From: Ideonella oryzae
GTDB taxonomy: Bacteria; Pseudomonadota; Gammaproteobacteria; Burkholderiales; Burkholderiaceae_C
NCBI RefSeq assembly: GCF_024055665.1
Contig: NZ_JAMXMC010000006.1
Coordinates: forward strand, 248,001 to 312,000
Length of the DNA stretch: 64,000 nucleotides
Direction of reading: 5' to 3'
The notes under the pieces are model-generated. The model saw only the letters and a program-made list of their open reading frames with translations. It searched no databases and was not told the DNA's origin. Below, one piece after another: positions 17,104-24,924 of this stretch (position 1 is the first letter of the stretch; the number at the start of each line of letters is the position of its first letter). A program made the translations under genes and the position numbers.

Positions 17104-19245
17104 TCAGCTCGCCAGGCGGGACAGGTCGGCCACGCGATTCATCGCCCCATGCAGGCCGTTGAGCAGGGCCAGCCGGTTGGCACGCAGGGCCGCGTCCTCG
17201 GCATTGACCATCACGTCCTCGAAGAAGGCGTCCACCGGCGCCTTCAGGGCCGCCAGGGCCTGCAGCGAGCCGGTGTAGTCGTGGGCCGCGAAGCGGGCGT
17301 CCGCCTGGGGAGCGACTTCGGCCAGCGCGGCGGCCAGGACCTGTTCGGCGGGCTCGCGCAGCAGGGCGCTGTCGATGGCCGTGGGCAGTTCGCCCTCGAC
17401 CTTCTTCAGGATGTTGGACACGCGCTTGTTGGCCGCCGCCAGCGAGGCGGCCTCGGGCAGCGCAGCGAAGGCACGCACCGCCTCCAGGCGGCGCGGCACC
17501 TCGCCCAGGCGGGCCGGGGCCAGCGCCAGCACCGCGTCCACTTCCTGGGCGCTGTAGCCCTGCTCGCGCAGGGACACCGCCAGGCGGTCGGTGAAGAAGC
17601 CCAGCAGGGCCTCGGCCGGGTTCTGGATCAGCTCACCGAACACCGGCACGGCCGCGGCCACCAGGGCCGGCAGGTCCAGCGGCAGGTGCTTCTCGACCAG
17701 CAGGCGGATCACGCCCAGCGCGTGGCGGCGCAGCGCGAAGGGATCCTTGTCGCCGGTGGGCAGTTGGCCGATGCCAAACAGGCCCACCAGGGTCTCCAGC
17801 TTGTCGGCCAGCGCCAGCACGGTGCCGGTGTGGTTGCGCGGCAGCGCGTCGCCGGCAAAGCGGGGCTTGTAGTGGTCCTCGATGGCGATGGCCACGCCGT
17901 CGCGCAGGCCTTCGGAGCGGGCGTAGTAGCCGCCCATGATGCCCTGCAGCTCGGGGAACTCGCCCACCATGTCGGTCAGCAGGTCGGTCTTGGCCAGCAG
18001 CGCGGCCTCCTGGGCCTTGCTGTCGAGCACGTCGAACTCGTCCTTGGCCTCCACCGTGAAGGGCACGGTGGCCATGCGCAGCTGGTTGACGATGGCGTGG
18101 GCGATCTGGCGCACCCGCTCGGCGCGCTCGCCCTGGGTGCCCAGCTTGCCGTGGTAAACCACCTTGGCCAGGCCTGGCACGCGGCTGGCCAGGGTCTTCT
18201 TGCGGTCCTGGTCGAAGAAGAACTTGGCGTCGGCCAAGCGCGGGCGCACCACGCGCTCATTGCCGCCGATCACGGCGCTGGGATCGGCCGGGTGGATGTT
18301 GCTGACGATCAGGAACTTGTGGGTCAGCTTGCCGTGGCTGTCCAGCAGCGGGAAGTACTTCTGGTTGGCCTTCATCGTCAGGATGAGGCACTCCTGCGGC
18401 ACAGCCAGGAATTCCGGCTCGAACTGGCAGGTCAGCACATGGGGCTTCTCGACCAGACCGGTGACCTCGTCGAGCAGGGCCTCGTCCTCGATGGGCTGCA
18501 GGCCCTCCTTCGCCGCGGCGGCCTGCAGCTGACGCATGATCTCGGCGCGACGTTCGTCAAAGCTGGCGATGACCGCACCCTGCTCGCGCAGCTGGCGCGC
18601 ATAGCTCTCGGCATCGTCCACCGTGACCACCGGCGTGGTGGCCTCGAAGCGGTGGCCCTGCGTCTCGCGGCCGGCGCTCAGCCCCAGGGCCTGCACATGG
18701 ACCACATGCTCGCCGTGCAGCGCCAGCAGGCGGTGGGCCGGGCGCACGAACTTCACGTCGCTCCAGCCGTCGCCCAGCTGGTAGGTCATGACCTTGGGAA
18801 TGGGCAGCTTGGCGATGGCCTCGTCCAGGGCCTTCTGCAGGCCCTCGGGCAGCAGCACGCCGGGCACCAGACTGTCGAGGAACAGGGCCTCGGCCTTGCC
18901 ATCGGGCTGGCGCTTGAGCTGCGGCAGCACGGAGGCATCGGCACCGACGGCGGCCAGCTTCTTGAGCAGCGCGGGGGTGGGCTGGCCATCGGCCGTCAGG
19001 GCCACGGCCACCGGCATCAGCTTCTGCTGCACCGCGCGGTCGGCGGCCTTGGACAGCACGCCACTCACGGCCACGCCCAGGCGGCGCGGCGAGGCGAAAG
19101 GCGTCACGGTCGCATCGACTGGCGCCAGGCCCTGGGCCTGCAGGCTGGTGGCCAGGGTGCCGGCAAAGGATTCGCCCAGCTTCTTCAGCGCCTTGGGCGG
19201 CAGTTCTTCGACGAACAGTTCAACGAGGAGGGTCTGTGCGGTCAT
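17104..19245 (-). CDS. glyS: Glycyl-tRNA synthetase beta subunit
   Basis: 713 aa, standard for bacterial GlyS. Forms the alpha2beta2 synthetase with GlyQ and binds tRNA-Gly. The family opening LLVELFVEELPPKALKKL, the central FEPEFLAVPQECLILTMKANQKYFPL, and DPFALRRHALGVIRLLVEK near the C-terminus (start of the anticodon-binding region) are all visible. It starts 5 bp after the glyQ stop. Confidence 0.98.
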   Translation of the reverse strand: MTAQTLLVELFVEELPPKALKKLGESFAGTLATSLQAQGLAPVDATVTPFASPRRLGVAVSGVLSKAADRAVQQKLMPVAVALTADGQPTPALLKKLAAVGADASVLPQLKRQPDGKAEALFLDSLVPGVLLPEGLQKALDEAIAKLPIPKVMTYQLGDGWSDVKFVRPAHRLLALHGEHVVHVQALGLSAGRETQGHRFEATTPVVTVDDAESYARQLREQGAVIASFDERRAEIMRQLQAAAAKEGLQPIEDEALLDEVTGLVEKPHVLTCQFEPEFLAVPQECLILTMKANQKYFPLLDSHGKLTHKFLIVSNIHPADPSAVIGGNERVVRPRLADAKFFFDQDRKKTLASRVPGLAKVVYHGKLGTQGERAERVRQIAHAIVNQLRMATVPFTVEAKDEFDVLDSKAQEAALLAKTDLLTDMVGEFPELQGIMGGYYARSEGLRDGVAIAIEDHYKPRFAGDALPRNHTGTVLALADKLETLVGLFGIGQLPTGDKDPFALRRHALGVIRLLVEKHLPLDLPALVAAAVPVFGELIQNPAEALLGFFTDRLAVSLREQGYSAQEVDAVLALAPARLGEVPRRLEAVRAFAALPEAASLAAANKRVSNILKKVEGELPTAIDSALLREPAEQVLAAALAEVAPQADARFAAHDYTGSLQALAALKAPVDAFFEDVMVNAEDAALRANRLALLNGLHGAMNRVADLSRLAS

Positions 19246-19250
19246 GGTGT

Positions 19251-20285
19251 TCAGGCCCCCTTCTTGGCGGCAGCCAGGGCGGCCTTCTCGGCCTTGTCTG
19301 CGATCTGGGCGGTGACTTCGTCGGCCCAGGCCTTGGGGGCCATCGGGAAGCCCAGCCGGGCCCGGCTGTCCAGGTAGCTCTGGGCCACCGCGCGCGCCAG
19401 GTTGCGGATGCGGCCGATGTAGGCGGCCCGCTCGGTCACGCTGATGGCGCCGCGCGCATCCAGCAGGTTGAAGGTGTGGGCCGCCTTGAGCACCTGCTCG
19501 TAGGCCGGCAGGGCCAGCTGGGCGGCGGTGAGCTGCTGGGCATTGCCCTCGTGCGCGCCGAAGGCCTGCAGCAGGAACTCGACGTTGCTGTGTTCGAAGT
19601 TGTAGGTCGACTGCTCAATCTCGTTCTGCAGGAAGACGTCGCCGTAGGTCAGCCGGCCCCCAGACCCGCCGCTGCGCGCCGGGTTGCCCCCCGAGGGGGT
19701 CTCGCGGGCTTGGGAGCGGCCCGGCGCCTGCTCGGGCCCATCGGTGTAGACCAGGTCGTAGACGTTCTCCACGCCCTGCAGGTACATGGCCAGGCGTTCC
19801 AGACCGTAGGTGATCTCGCCGGTGATGGGCTTGCAGTCGATACCGCCGACCTGCTGGAAGTAGGTGAACTGGGTCACCTCCATGCCGTTGAGCCAGACCT
19901 CCCAGCCCAGGCCCCAGGCGCCCAGCGTCGGGTTCTCCCAGTCGTCCTCGACGAAGCGCACGTCGTTCTTCTTCAGGTCGAAGCCCAGGGCCTCCAGGCT
20001 GCCCAGGTAGAGCTCCAGGATGTTGGCCGGCGCCGGCTTCAGGACCACCTGGAACTGGTAGTAGTGCTGCAGGCGGTTGGGGTTCTGGCCGTAGCGGCCG
20101 TCCTTGGGGCGGCGGCTGGGCTGCACATAGGCGGCCTTCCAGGGCTCCGGCCCGATGGCGCGCAGGAAGGTGGCGGTGTGGCTGGTGCCGGCACCCACCT
20201 CCATGTCGTAGGGCTGCAGCAGGGCGCAGCCCTGGCTGCCCCAGTAGTCCTGCAGGCGGAGAATCAGTTGCTGGAAGGTGAGCAT
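19251..20285 (-). CDS. glyQ: Glycyl-tRNA synthetase alpha subunit with an in-frame insertion
   Basis: 344 aa from ATG 20285 (a GTG directly before it is the alternative). The catalytic subunit: [25 protein letters not shown] at the N-terminus, [44 protein letters not shown], and [19 protein letters not shown] are intact. About 25 extra residues rich in Gly, Ser, Arg and Pro are inserted between TDGPE and LTYGDVF, at approximately residues 185-211, where other GlyQ proteins have only a few. The frame is preserved and the gene is presumably functional, since no second copy is seen here. Confidence 0.95.
   Translation of the reverse strand: MLTFQQLILRLQDYWGSQGCALLQPYDMEVGAGTSHTATFLRAIGPEPWKAAYVQPSRRPKDGRYGQNPNRLQHYYQFQVVLKPAPANILELYLGSLEALGFDLKKNDVRFVEDDWENPTLGAWGLGWEVWLNGMEVTQFTYFQQVGGIDCKPITGEITYGLERLAMYLQGVENVYDLVYTDGPEQAPGRSQARETPSGGNPARSGGSGGRLTYGDVFLQNEIEQSTYNFEHSNVEFLLQAFGAHEGNAQQLTAAQLALPAYEQVLKAAHTFNLLDARGAISVTERAAYIGRIRNLARAVAQSYLDSRARLGFPMAPKAWADEVTAQIADKAEKAALAAAKKGA
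19653..19733. repeat. Probable repeat-derived insertion inside glyQ
   Basis: The DNA coding for the extra GlyQ residues contains the palindromic block CCCCCCGAGGGGG and a CGGCCC/GGGCCG-rich flank, unlike the surrounding codons. From memory, similar GC-rich palindromic elements are scattered between genes in Burkholderiales. Exact borders are approximate; no second copy was found in this window. Confidence 0.45.
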
Positions 20286-20380
20286 CACGTCAGGCCGGTC
20301 GTTGCGCCGGCATTCAGGGGCTGGAACGGCGCCTCCGGCCGCCCCGGCCGAAGCCGGAACAGGGAAGCGAACCGTTCATT

Positions 20381-21931
20381 TTAGGGTTGCGGGAGCCGGT
20401 TGGACTGCCGCTGCCGCGTCAGCAGGGCGGGCAAGGCACACAGCAGGCCCGTCAGCCACAGCGGCAGCAGGTGCCAGCGGGCCAGCCAGGCGGCATAGGG
20501 CGTGACCCCTTCGCGCCCCTCGACGATCACGTCCAGCCGCCCGGGCGTCCAGGCGGGCAGACGGGCGGTCACCACGCCGCGGTGGTCGATGGCCGCGGTG
20601 GCACCGGTGTTGGTGGAGCGCACCAGCGGACGCTGGAACTCCATCGCCCGCATGCGCGAAAACTGCAGGTGCTGGTCCTGCATCATCCAGCGGCCGAACC
20701 AGGCCAGGTTGCTGGCATTGGCCAGCACGGTGGGCGACTGCGGCCCGGCCAGGCTGTCGGCGAAGTCCTCGCCGAACAGGTCCTCGTAGCAGATCAGCGG
20801 CCGCACCCGCTGACCACCCACCTCGAACGGCGCCTCGCTTTGGCCCCGGGCCTGGTCGGCCAGCGGGATGTGCATCAGGTCGACGAACCAGCGGAAACCC
20901 GGCGGGATGAATTCGCCAAAGGGCAGCAGGTGGCGCTTGCCGTAGCTGTAGGCCTGCCCGGCCTGCAGCGTGGCGGCGGACACGCCGATCATCGAATTGA
21001 CATAGCCCCGGTCGTTGTCGCCCAGGAAGGTGCCCATCAGCACCGCCCGGTCGCCCCGGGTGAAGGGCTGGATGAGGCTCTGCCAGTAGACCGGGTCCAG
21101 GTCGCTCTGGGGCACGGCCAGCACCGACTCGGGCGTGAGCACCAGCTGCCCCGGCGCAGCCAGCACCTGCTCGCGCAGCGCCAGCATGTTGCCCGCCAGG
21201 CGGTTGGGATCGAACTTGATGTCCTGCGGCACATTGGGCTGCAGCAGGCTGACCGAGATCTGCCCGGTCGGGCGGGTGAAGTCCGACGGCGCCAGTGCGG
21301 CCGCCAGCGGCAGGGCCACGGCCAGGACCGCGAGCGCGCGCCCACCGGATGTGCGCCACAGCGCCCGGCCCTGGCCCCACAGACCGCCCCACAGGGCGGC
21401 CACGGCCGTCAACCCATAGACCCCCAGCCAGGGCGCCAGCGGCGCCAGCAGGCCGTCGGTGTGGGCATAGCCGGGCGCGGCCCAGGGGAAACCGGTGAAC
21501 CAGCTGGCCCGGGCCAGTTCGGCCAGCAACCAGGCGCCGGTGTAAAGCAGTGCGTCCACCGCATGGCGACCCGTGCGCCAGCGGGCCACCGCCGCCATCG
21601 CGGCCGCCAGGTAGAGCGACAGGAAGGCCGCCAGCAGCAGCACGGCGGCCCCGGCCAGCGGCGGCGCCAGGCCGCCGAAGTCGTGCATGCTGATGTAGAG
21701 CCACCAGAGCGAGGACACCAGCCAGCCCAGGCCGAACAGCCAGCCCGCCAGCGCCGCGCGCCGAGGCGCCAGCCGGCCCACGGCACAGGCCAGGACCGCC
21801 AGGGCGGGAAGCTGCAGGAACCAGGCCCCCAGCGGCGCGGTGGAGGCCGTCAGCAGGGCCCCCGCGGCCGGCAGCAGGGCCCAGCCCCAGGCCGGCCAGC
21901 GCCCGGAGGCTTCACTCGACACGGGCTTCAC
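20381..21931 (-). CDS. lnt: Apolipoprotein N-acyltransferase
   Basis: 516 aa, GTG start overlapping the corC-like stop by 4 bp (GTGA). Lnt transfers the third acyl chain to lipoproteins at the periplasmic face. Six to eight hydrophobic helices cover the N-terminal 200 residues. The nitrilase-type domain follows: catalytic Glu in LVLTPESVLAVP, Lys near YGKRHLLPFGEFIP, and Cys in VRPLICYEDLFGE. The pairing with a CorC-type gene matches ybeX-lnt of other proteobacteria. Confidence 0.96.
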   Translation of the reverse strand: MKPVSSEASGRWPAWGWALLPAAGALLTASTAPLGAWFLQLPALAVLACAVGRLAPRRAALAGWLFGLGWLVSSLWWLYISMHDFGGLAPPLAGAAVLLLAAFLSLYLAAAMAAVARWRTGRHAVDALLYTGAWLLAELARASWFTGFPWAAPGYAHTDGLLAPLAPWLGVYGLTAVAALWGGLWGQGRALWRTSGGRALAVLAVALPLAAALAPSDFTRPTGQISVSLLQPNVPQDIKFDPNRLAGNMLALREQVLAAPGQLVLTPESVLAVPQSDLDPVYWQSLIQPFTRGDRAVLMGTFLGDNDRGYVNSMIGVSAATLQAGQAYSYGKRHLLPFGEFIPPGFRWFVDLMHIPLADQARGQSEAPFEVGGQRVRPLICYEDLFGEDFADSLAGPQSPTVLANASNLAWFGRWMMQDQHLQFSRMRAMEFQRPLVRSTNTGATAAIDHRGVVTARLPAWTPGRLDVIVEGREGVTPYAAWLARWHLLPLWLTGLLCALPALLTRQRQSNRLPQP

Positions 21932-22830
21932 GCGGCGGTCTCGCCCGGTGCCAGACGATGGACCTTGAACCAGCGCACGGCGCCGCCGCGGGCCAGCATC
22001 ACGTTGAACTCCAGGCCATGGAGCTGCACGGCCTCCCCGCGGCGAGGCACGCGGCCCAGCTCATGGGCCACCAGCCCGCCCACGGTGTCGAAGTCGGCCT
22101 CGGGCAACTGCACCGCCAGGGCCTGGTTGACCTCGGGAATGTTGGCGTCGCCGGCCACGCGGTAGCTGCCATCGGCCAGGGTGTAGACACCGCTCTCGGC
22201 GTCGGCATCGTCGAACTCGTCCTCGATCTCGCCGACGATCTCCTCGAGCACATCCTCGATGGTGATCAGGCCGGCGGTGTTGCCGAACTCGTCGATCACC
22301 ACGGCCAGGTGGTTGCGGTTGCTGCGGAAGTCCCGCAGCAGCTCGTTCAGGCCCTTGGACTCGGGCACGAAGACGGCCGGCCGCAGCAGGGTGCGCAGGT
22401 TCAGCTCGGGCGCGCGCTGCAGCTTGAGCAGGTCCTTGGCCAGCAGGATGCCGATGATGTTGGCCCGGTCGCCCTCGGTGACCGGAAAGCGGGAGTGCCC
22501 GGTGTCGATCACGGCGGCCAGGATCTCGTCATAGGGCGCATCGATGTCGAGCATGTCCATGCGGGGCTCGGCCACCATCACGTCGCCAGCCACCAGGTCG
22601 GCCATGCGCAGCACGCCCTCGAGCATGGCCCGCGACTGGGGTTCGATCAGCTCGCGGTGCTCGGCCTCGGCCAGCGTCTCGATCAGTTCGTCCTTGGAAT
22701 CGGGACCGGGCGAGATGAACTCGATCACCCGTTCCAGCAGGGTGCGGCGGTCGCCGCCATGGGACATCCCGGGGCGGTGACCCCGGTGGGAACCGCCACG
22801 GGGCGGTCGACTAGGCTGAGGTTCGGACAC
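21928..22830 (-). CDS. corC: CorC/HlyC-family CBS-domain protein (YbeX-like)
   Basis: 300 aa from GTG 22830. Soluble protein with two CBS domains: the first around DVMVAEPRMDMLDIDAPYDEILAAVIDTGHSRFPV, the second around LRDFRSNRNHLAVVIDEFGNTAGLITIEDVLEEIVGEI. The C-terminal CorC_HlyC domain runs from about residue 210 (YRVAGDANIPEVNQAL) to the end. YbeX relatives affect ribosome maturation and Mg2+/Co2+ efflux. It is translationally coupled with lnt. Confidence 0.93.
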   Translation of the reverse strand: MSEPQPSRPPRGGSHRGHRPGMSHGGDRRTLLERVIEFISPGPDSKDELIETLAEAEHRELIEPQSRAMLEGVLRMADLVAGDVMVAEPRMDMLDIDAPYDEILAAVIDTGHSRFPVTEGDRANIIGILLAKDLLKLQRAPELNLRTLLRPAVFVPESKGLNELLRDFRSNRNHLAVVIDEFGNTAGLITIEDVLEEIVGEIEDEFDDADAESGVYTLADGSYRVAGDANIPEVNQALAVQLPEADFDTVGGLVAHELGRVPRRGEAVQLHGLEFNVMLARGGAVRWFKVHRLAPGETAA

Positions 22831-23021
22831 GTCGCTTGTGCCGGCAGTGGAGGAAGGCGAAGAATACTCGATTCACTTGACAGGTCTTGAGGCATGGCCG
22901 AGAGTGTCCGGCCTTCTGCGGTGCCGTCACGGCGGAAATCACCGCAGAACATTGTCGAAAGATCGACGGCGGGCCCCAGGCAGACACCCTGCCGACGGCC
23001 CCTTCACGGAGTCCTGTTTCC

Positions 23022-24065
23022 ATGTCCCTCATCCCCGCCACCATCCTCACCGGTTTTCTCGGCTCCGGCAAGACCACGCTGCTCAAGCGGGTGCTGTCCG
23101 AAGCCCACGGCCAGAAAATCGCCGTGATCGAAAACGAGTTCGGCGCGGAGAACATCGACAACGACATCCTGGTGTCCGACACCCAGGAACAGATCATCCA
23201 GCTGAGCAACGGCTGCGTCTGCTGCACCATCCGCGAGGACCTGCGCAGCACGCTGTCGGACCTGGCCCAGCGCCGCCGCAAGGGCGAGCTCGACTTCGAG
23301 CGGATCGTGATCGAAACCACCGGTCTGGCCGATCCAGGCCCGGTCGCCCAGACCTTCTTCATGGATGACGAGGTGGCCGAGAGCTTCCAGCTCGACTCCA
23401 TCCTGACCCTGGTCGACGCGGTGCACGCCAACGAGCAGCTCGACACCCGCCAGGAAGCGCGCCGCCAGGTGGGCTTCGCCGACCAGATCTTCATCAGCAA
23501 GACCGACCTGGTGAAGGACGAGGCCATCGAGGCCCTGTCGCACCGCCTCAAGCACATGAACCCGCGCGCCCCGCAACGCCGGGTGCACTTCGGGGAGGTG
23601 CCCATCGCCGAGGTGTTCGACCTCAAGGGCTTCAACCTCAACGCCAAGCTGGACATCGACCCCGACTTCCTGAAGGCGGACGAGGGTCACGACCACCATG
23701 ACCATGACCATGATCACGACCATGAACATGGCGAGCACTGCGACCACCCGCACCACCACCATCACGACGACGATGTGAAGTCCTTCGTCTTCCGCACCAG
23801 CAAGCCGCTGTCGCCGGCCAAGCTGGAGGACTTCCTGGGCGCCATCGTGCAGGTGTACGGCCCCAAGATGCTGCGCTACAAGGGCGTGCTGTGCCTCAAG
23901 GGCAGCGACCGCAAGGTGATCTTCCAGGGCGTGCACCAGCTCATGGGCAGCGACCTGGGCCCGAAGTGGGCCCCGGGCGAGGCCAAGGAGAGCAAGATGG
24001 TGTTCATCGGCATCGACCTGCCCAAGGAAATCCTGCTGCAGGGCCTGGAAGGCTGCATCGCCTGA
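23022..24065 (+). CDS. COG0523 (CobW-type) GTPase metallochaperone with His-rich loop
   Basis: 347 aa from ATG 23022, with GGAG about 10 bases upstream; the open frame runs further upstream but without a ribosome site. G3E-family GTPase: Walker A GFLGSGKTTLL, metal-binding CxCC as NGCVCCTIREDL, Walker B region IVIETTGLADP, and base-recognition SKTDL. Residues about 223-250 form a His/Asp-rich tract with HDHDHDHDHEH and HHHHH, expected to store or hand over Zn2+ or another metal. The C-terminal CobW_C domain is present. dksA lies 148 bp downstream. Members like ZigA/ZagA supply zinc under scarcity; the metal here is inferred. Confidence 0.92.
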   Translation: MSLIPATILTGFLGSGKTTLLKRVLSEAHGQKIAVIENEFGAENIDNDILVSDTQEQIIQLSNGCVCCTIREDLRSTLSDLAQRRRKGELDFERIVIETTGLADPGPVAQTFFMDDEVAESFQLDSILTLVDAVHANEQLDTRQEARRQVGFADQIFISKTDLVKDEAIEALSHRLKHMNPRAPQRRVHFGEVPIAEVFDLKGFNLNAKLDIDPDFLKADEGHDHHDHDHDHDHEHGEHCDHPHHHHHDDDVKSFVFRTSKPLSPAKLEDFLGAIVQVYGPKMLRYKGVLCLKGSDRKVIFQGVHQLMGSDLGPKWAPGEAKESKMVFIGIDLPKEILLQGLEGCIA

Positions 24066-24069
24066 GCGA

Positions 24070-24091
24070 CGCGCGGTGTGAAAGCCGCGCG
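24070..24091 (+). terminator. Hairpin after the COG0523 gene
   Basis: CGCGCGG-TGTGAAAG-CCGCGCG, perfect 7-bp stem beginning 5 bp after the stop codon. No T run follows, so termination may be partial or Rho-assisted. Confidence 0.5.
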
Positions 24092-24106
24092 CACGGTCAG
24101 GCTGGC

Positions 24107-24112
24107 TACAAT
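24107..24112 (+). promoter_or_regulatory. Candidate -10 box (TACAAT) for dksA
   Basis: GGCTACAATCC lies about 100 bp upstream of the dksA start. No good -35 hexamer is seen at 17 bp, so this rests on the -10 match alone. Confidence 0.35.
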
Positions 24113-24213
24113 CCGCGCGCCCGACCGTGGTGGAAGTGGTGGCAGAACCACATCCAGCATGTTCGGCAAGGGTATAAAGCCCTTTCACTCGCGCAATGGT
24201 GAGGAGACCGACC

Positions 24214-24891
24214 GTGAGCAAGACACCGGCCAAAACGGCGCCCCGGAGCATCGACCCCGAGGCCGACGACACCGCCAAGAAGCCTTCCGCCCGGGGGGCC
24301 GCTGCGAAATCGGCCGCCCCGCGTCCCGCTGCCGCGCCCATGGCATCCACGGCCAGTTTCAACGACCGTTTTTCCCCAGCGCCTCCCCCGGCCCGACCTG
24401 AACACGAACCCATGAATGCAGTGAAGACCGCCACGAAGGCCGACCCGAAGCTCGCCAACGCCTGGAAGACCAAGGCGGGCGGCGAGCTCACCGAAGCCGA
24501 GCTTCTGGCCATGCCGGATGCGGAGTACATGAACGACAAGCAGCTGGAGTTCTTCCGCACCAAGCTGCAGGCCCTGAAGGACGACCTGCTGTCCAACGCC
24601 GGCCAGACCACCGAAAACCTGCGCGAAGACACGTCCATCGTCCCCGATCCGGCCGACCGCGCCACGATCGAGGAAGAGCACGCGCTGGAACTGCGCACCC
24701 GCGACCGCGAGCGCAAGCTGCTCAAGAAGATCTCCCAGTCGCTGGCCCGCATCGAATCCGGCGAATACGGCTTCTGTGACGAGACGGGCGAGCCCATCGG
24801 CCTGGGTCGCCTGCTGGCCCGCCCGACCGCCACGCTGTCGCTGGAAGCCCAGCAACGCCGTGAGATGAAGCAGAAGATGTTCGGGGACTGA
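24214..24891 (+). CDS. dksA: DksA transcription factor with only one zinc-finger cysteine
   Basis: 225 aa from GTG 24214, chosen because GAGGAG is 7 bases upstream; an ATG six codons earlier overlaps that site. DksA binds the RNA polymerase secondary channel and acts with ppGpp. The coiled-coil tip DPADRAT keeps the two aspartates and the alanine needed for activity, and ELRTRDRERKLLKKI follows. In the globular domain the usual four cysteines are reduced to one: GFCDETGEP and ATLSLEA replace CxxC and CxxC. About 80 N-terminal residues are Ala/Pro/Lys rich and probably unstructured. The protein should therefore not need zinc. Confidence 0.92.
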   Translation: MSKTPAKTAPRSIDPEADDTAKKPSARGAAAKSAAPRPAAAPMASTASFNDRFSPAPPPARPEHEPMNAVKTATKADPKLANAWKTKAGGELTEAELLAMPDAEYMNDKQLEFFRTKLQALKDDLLSNAGQTTENLREDTSIVPDPADRATIEEEHALELRTRDRERKLLKKISQSLARIESGEYGFCDETGEPIGLGRLLARPTATLSLEAQQRREMKQKMFGD

Positions 24892-24924
24892 TGTCCCCTT
24901 TTCTCCAGCAGCAAGGCAGGACCC

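Noticed and set aside
17047-19377. 776-codon plus-strand frame
   Set aside because: Antisense to glyS.
23686-23770. Short repeated CAT/GAC codon pattern, looked at as a tandem repeat or CRISPR-like array
   Set aside because: It encodes the His/Asp-rich loop of the metallochaperone and has no spacer structure.
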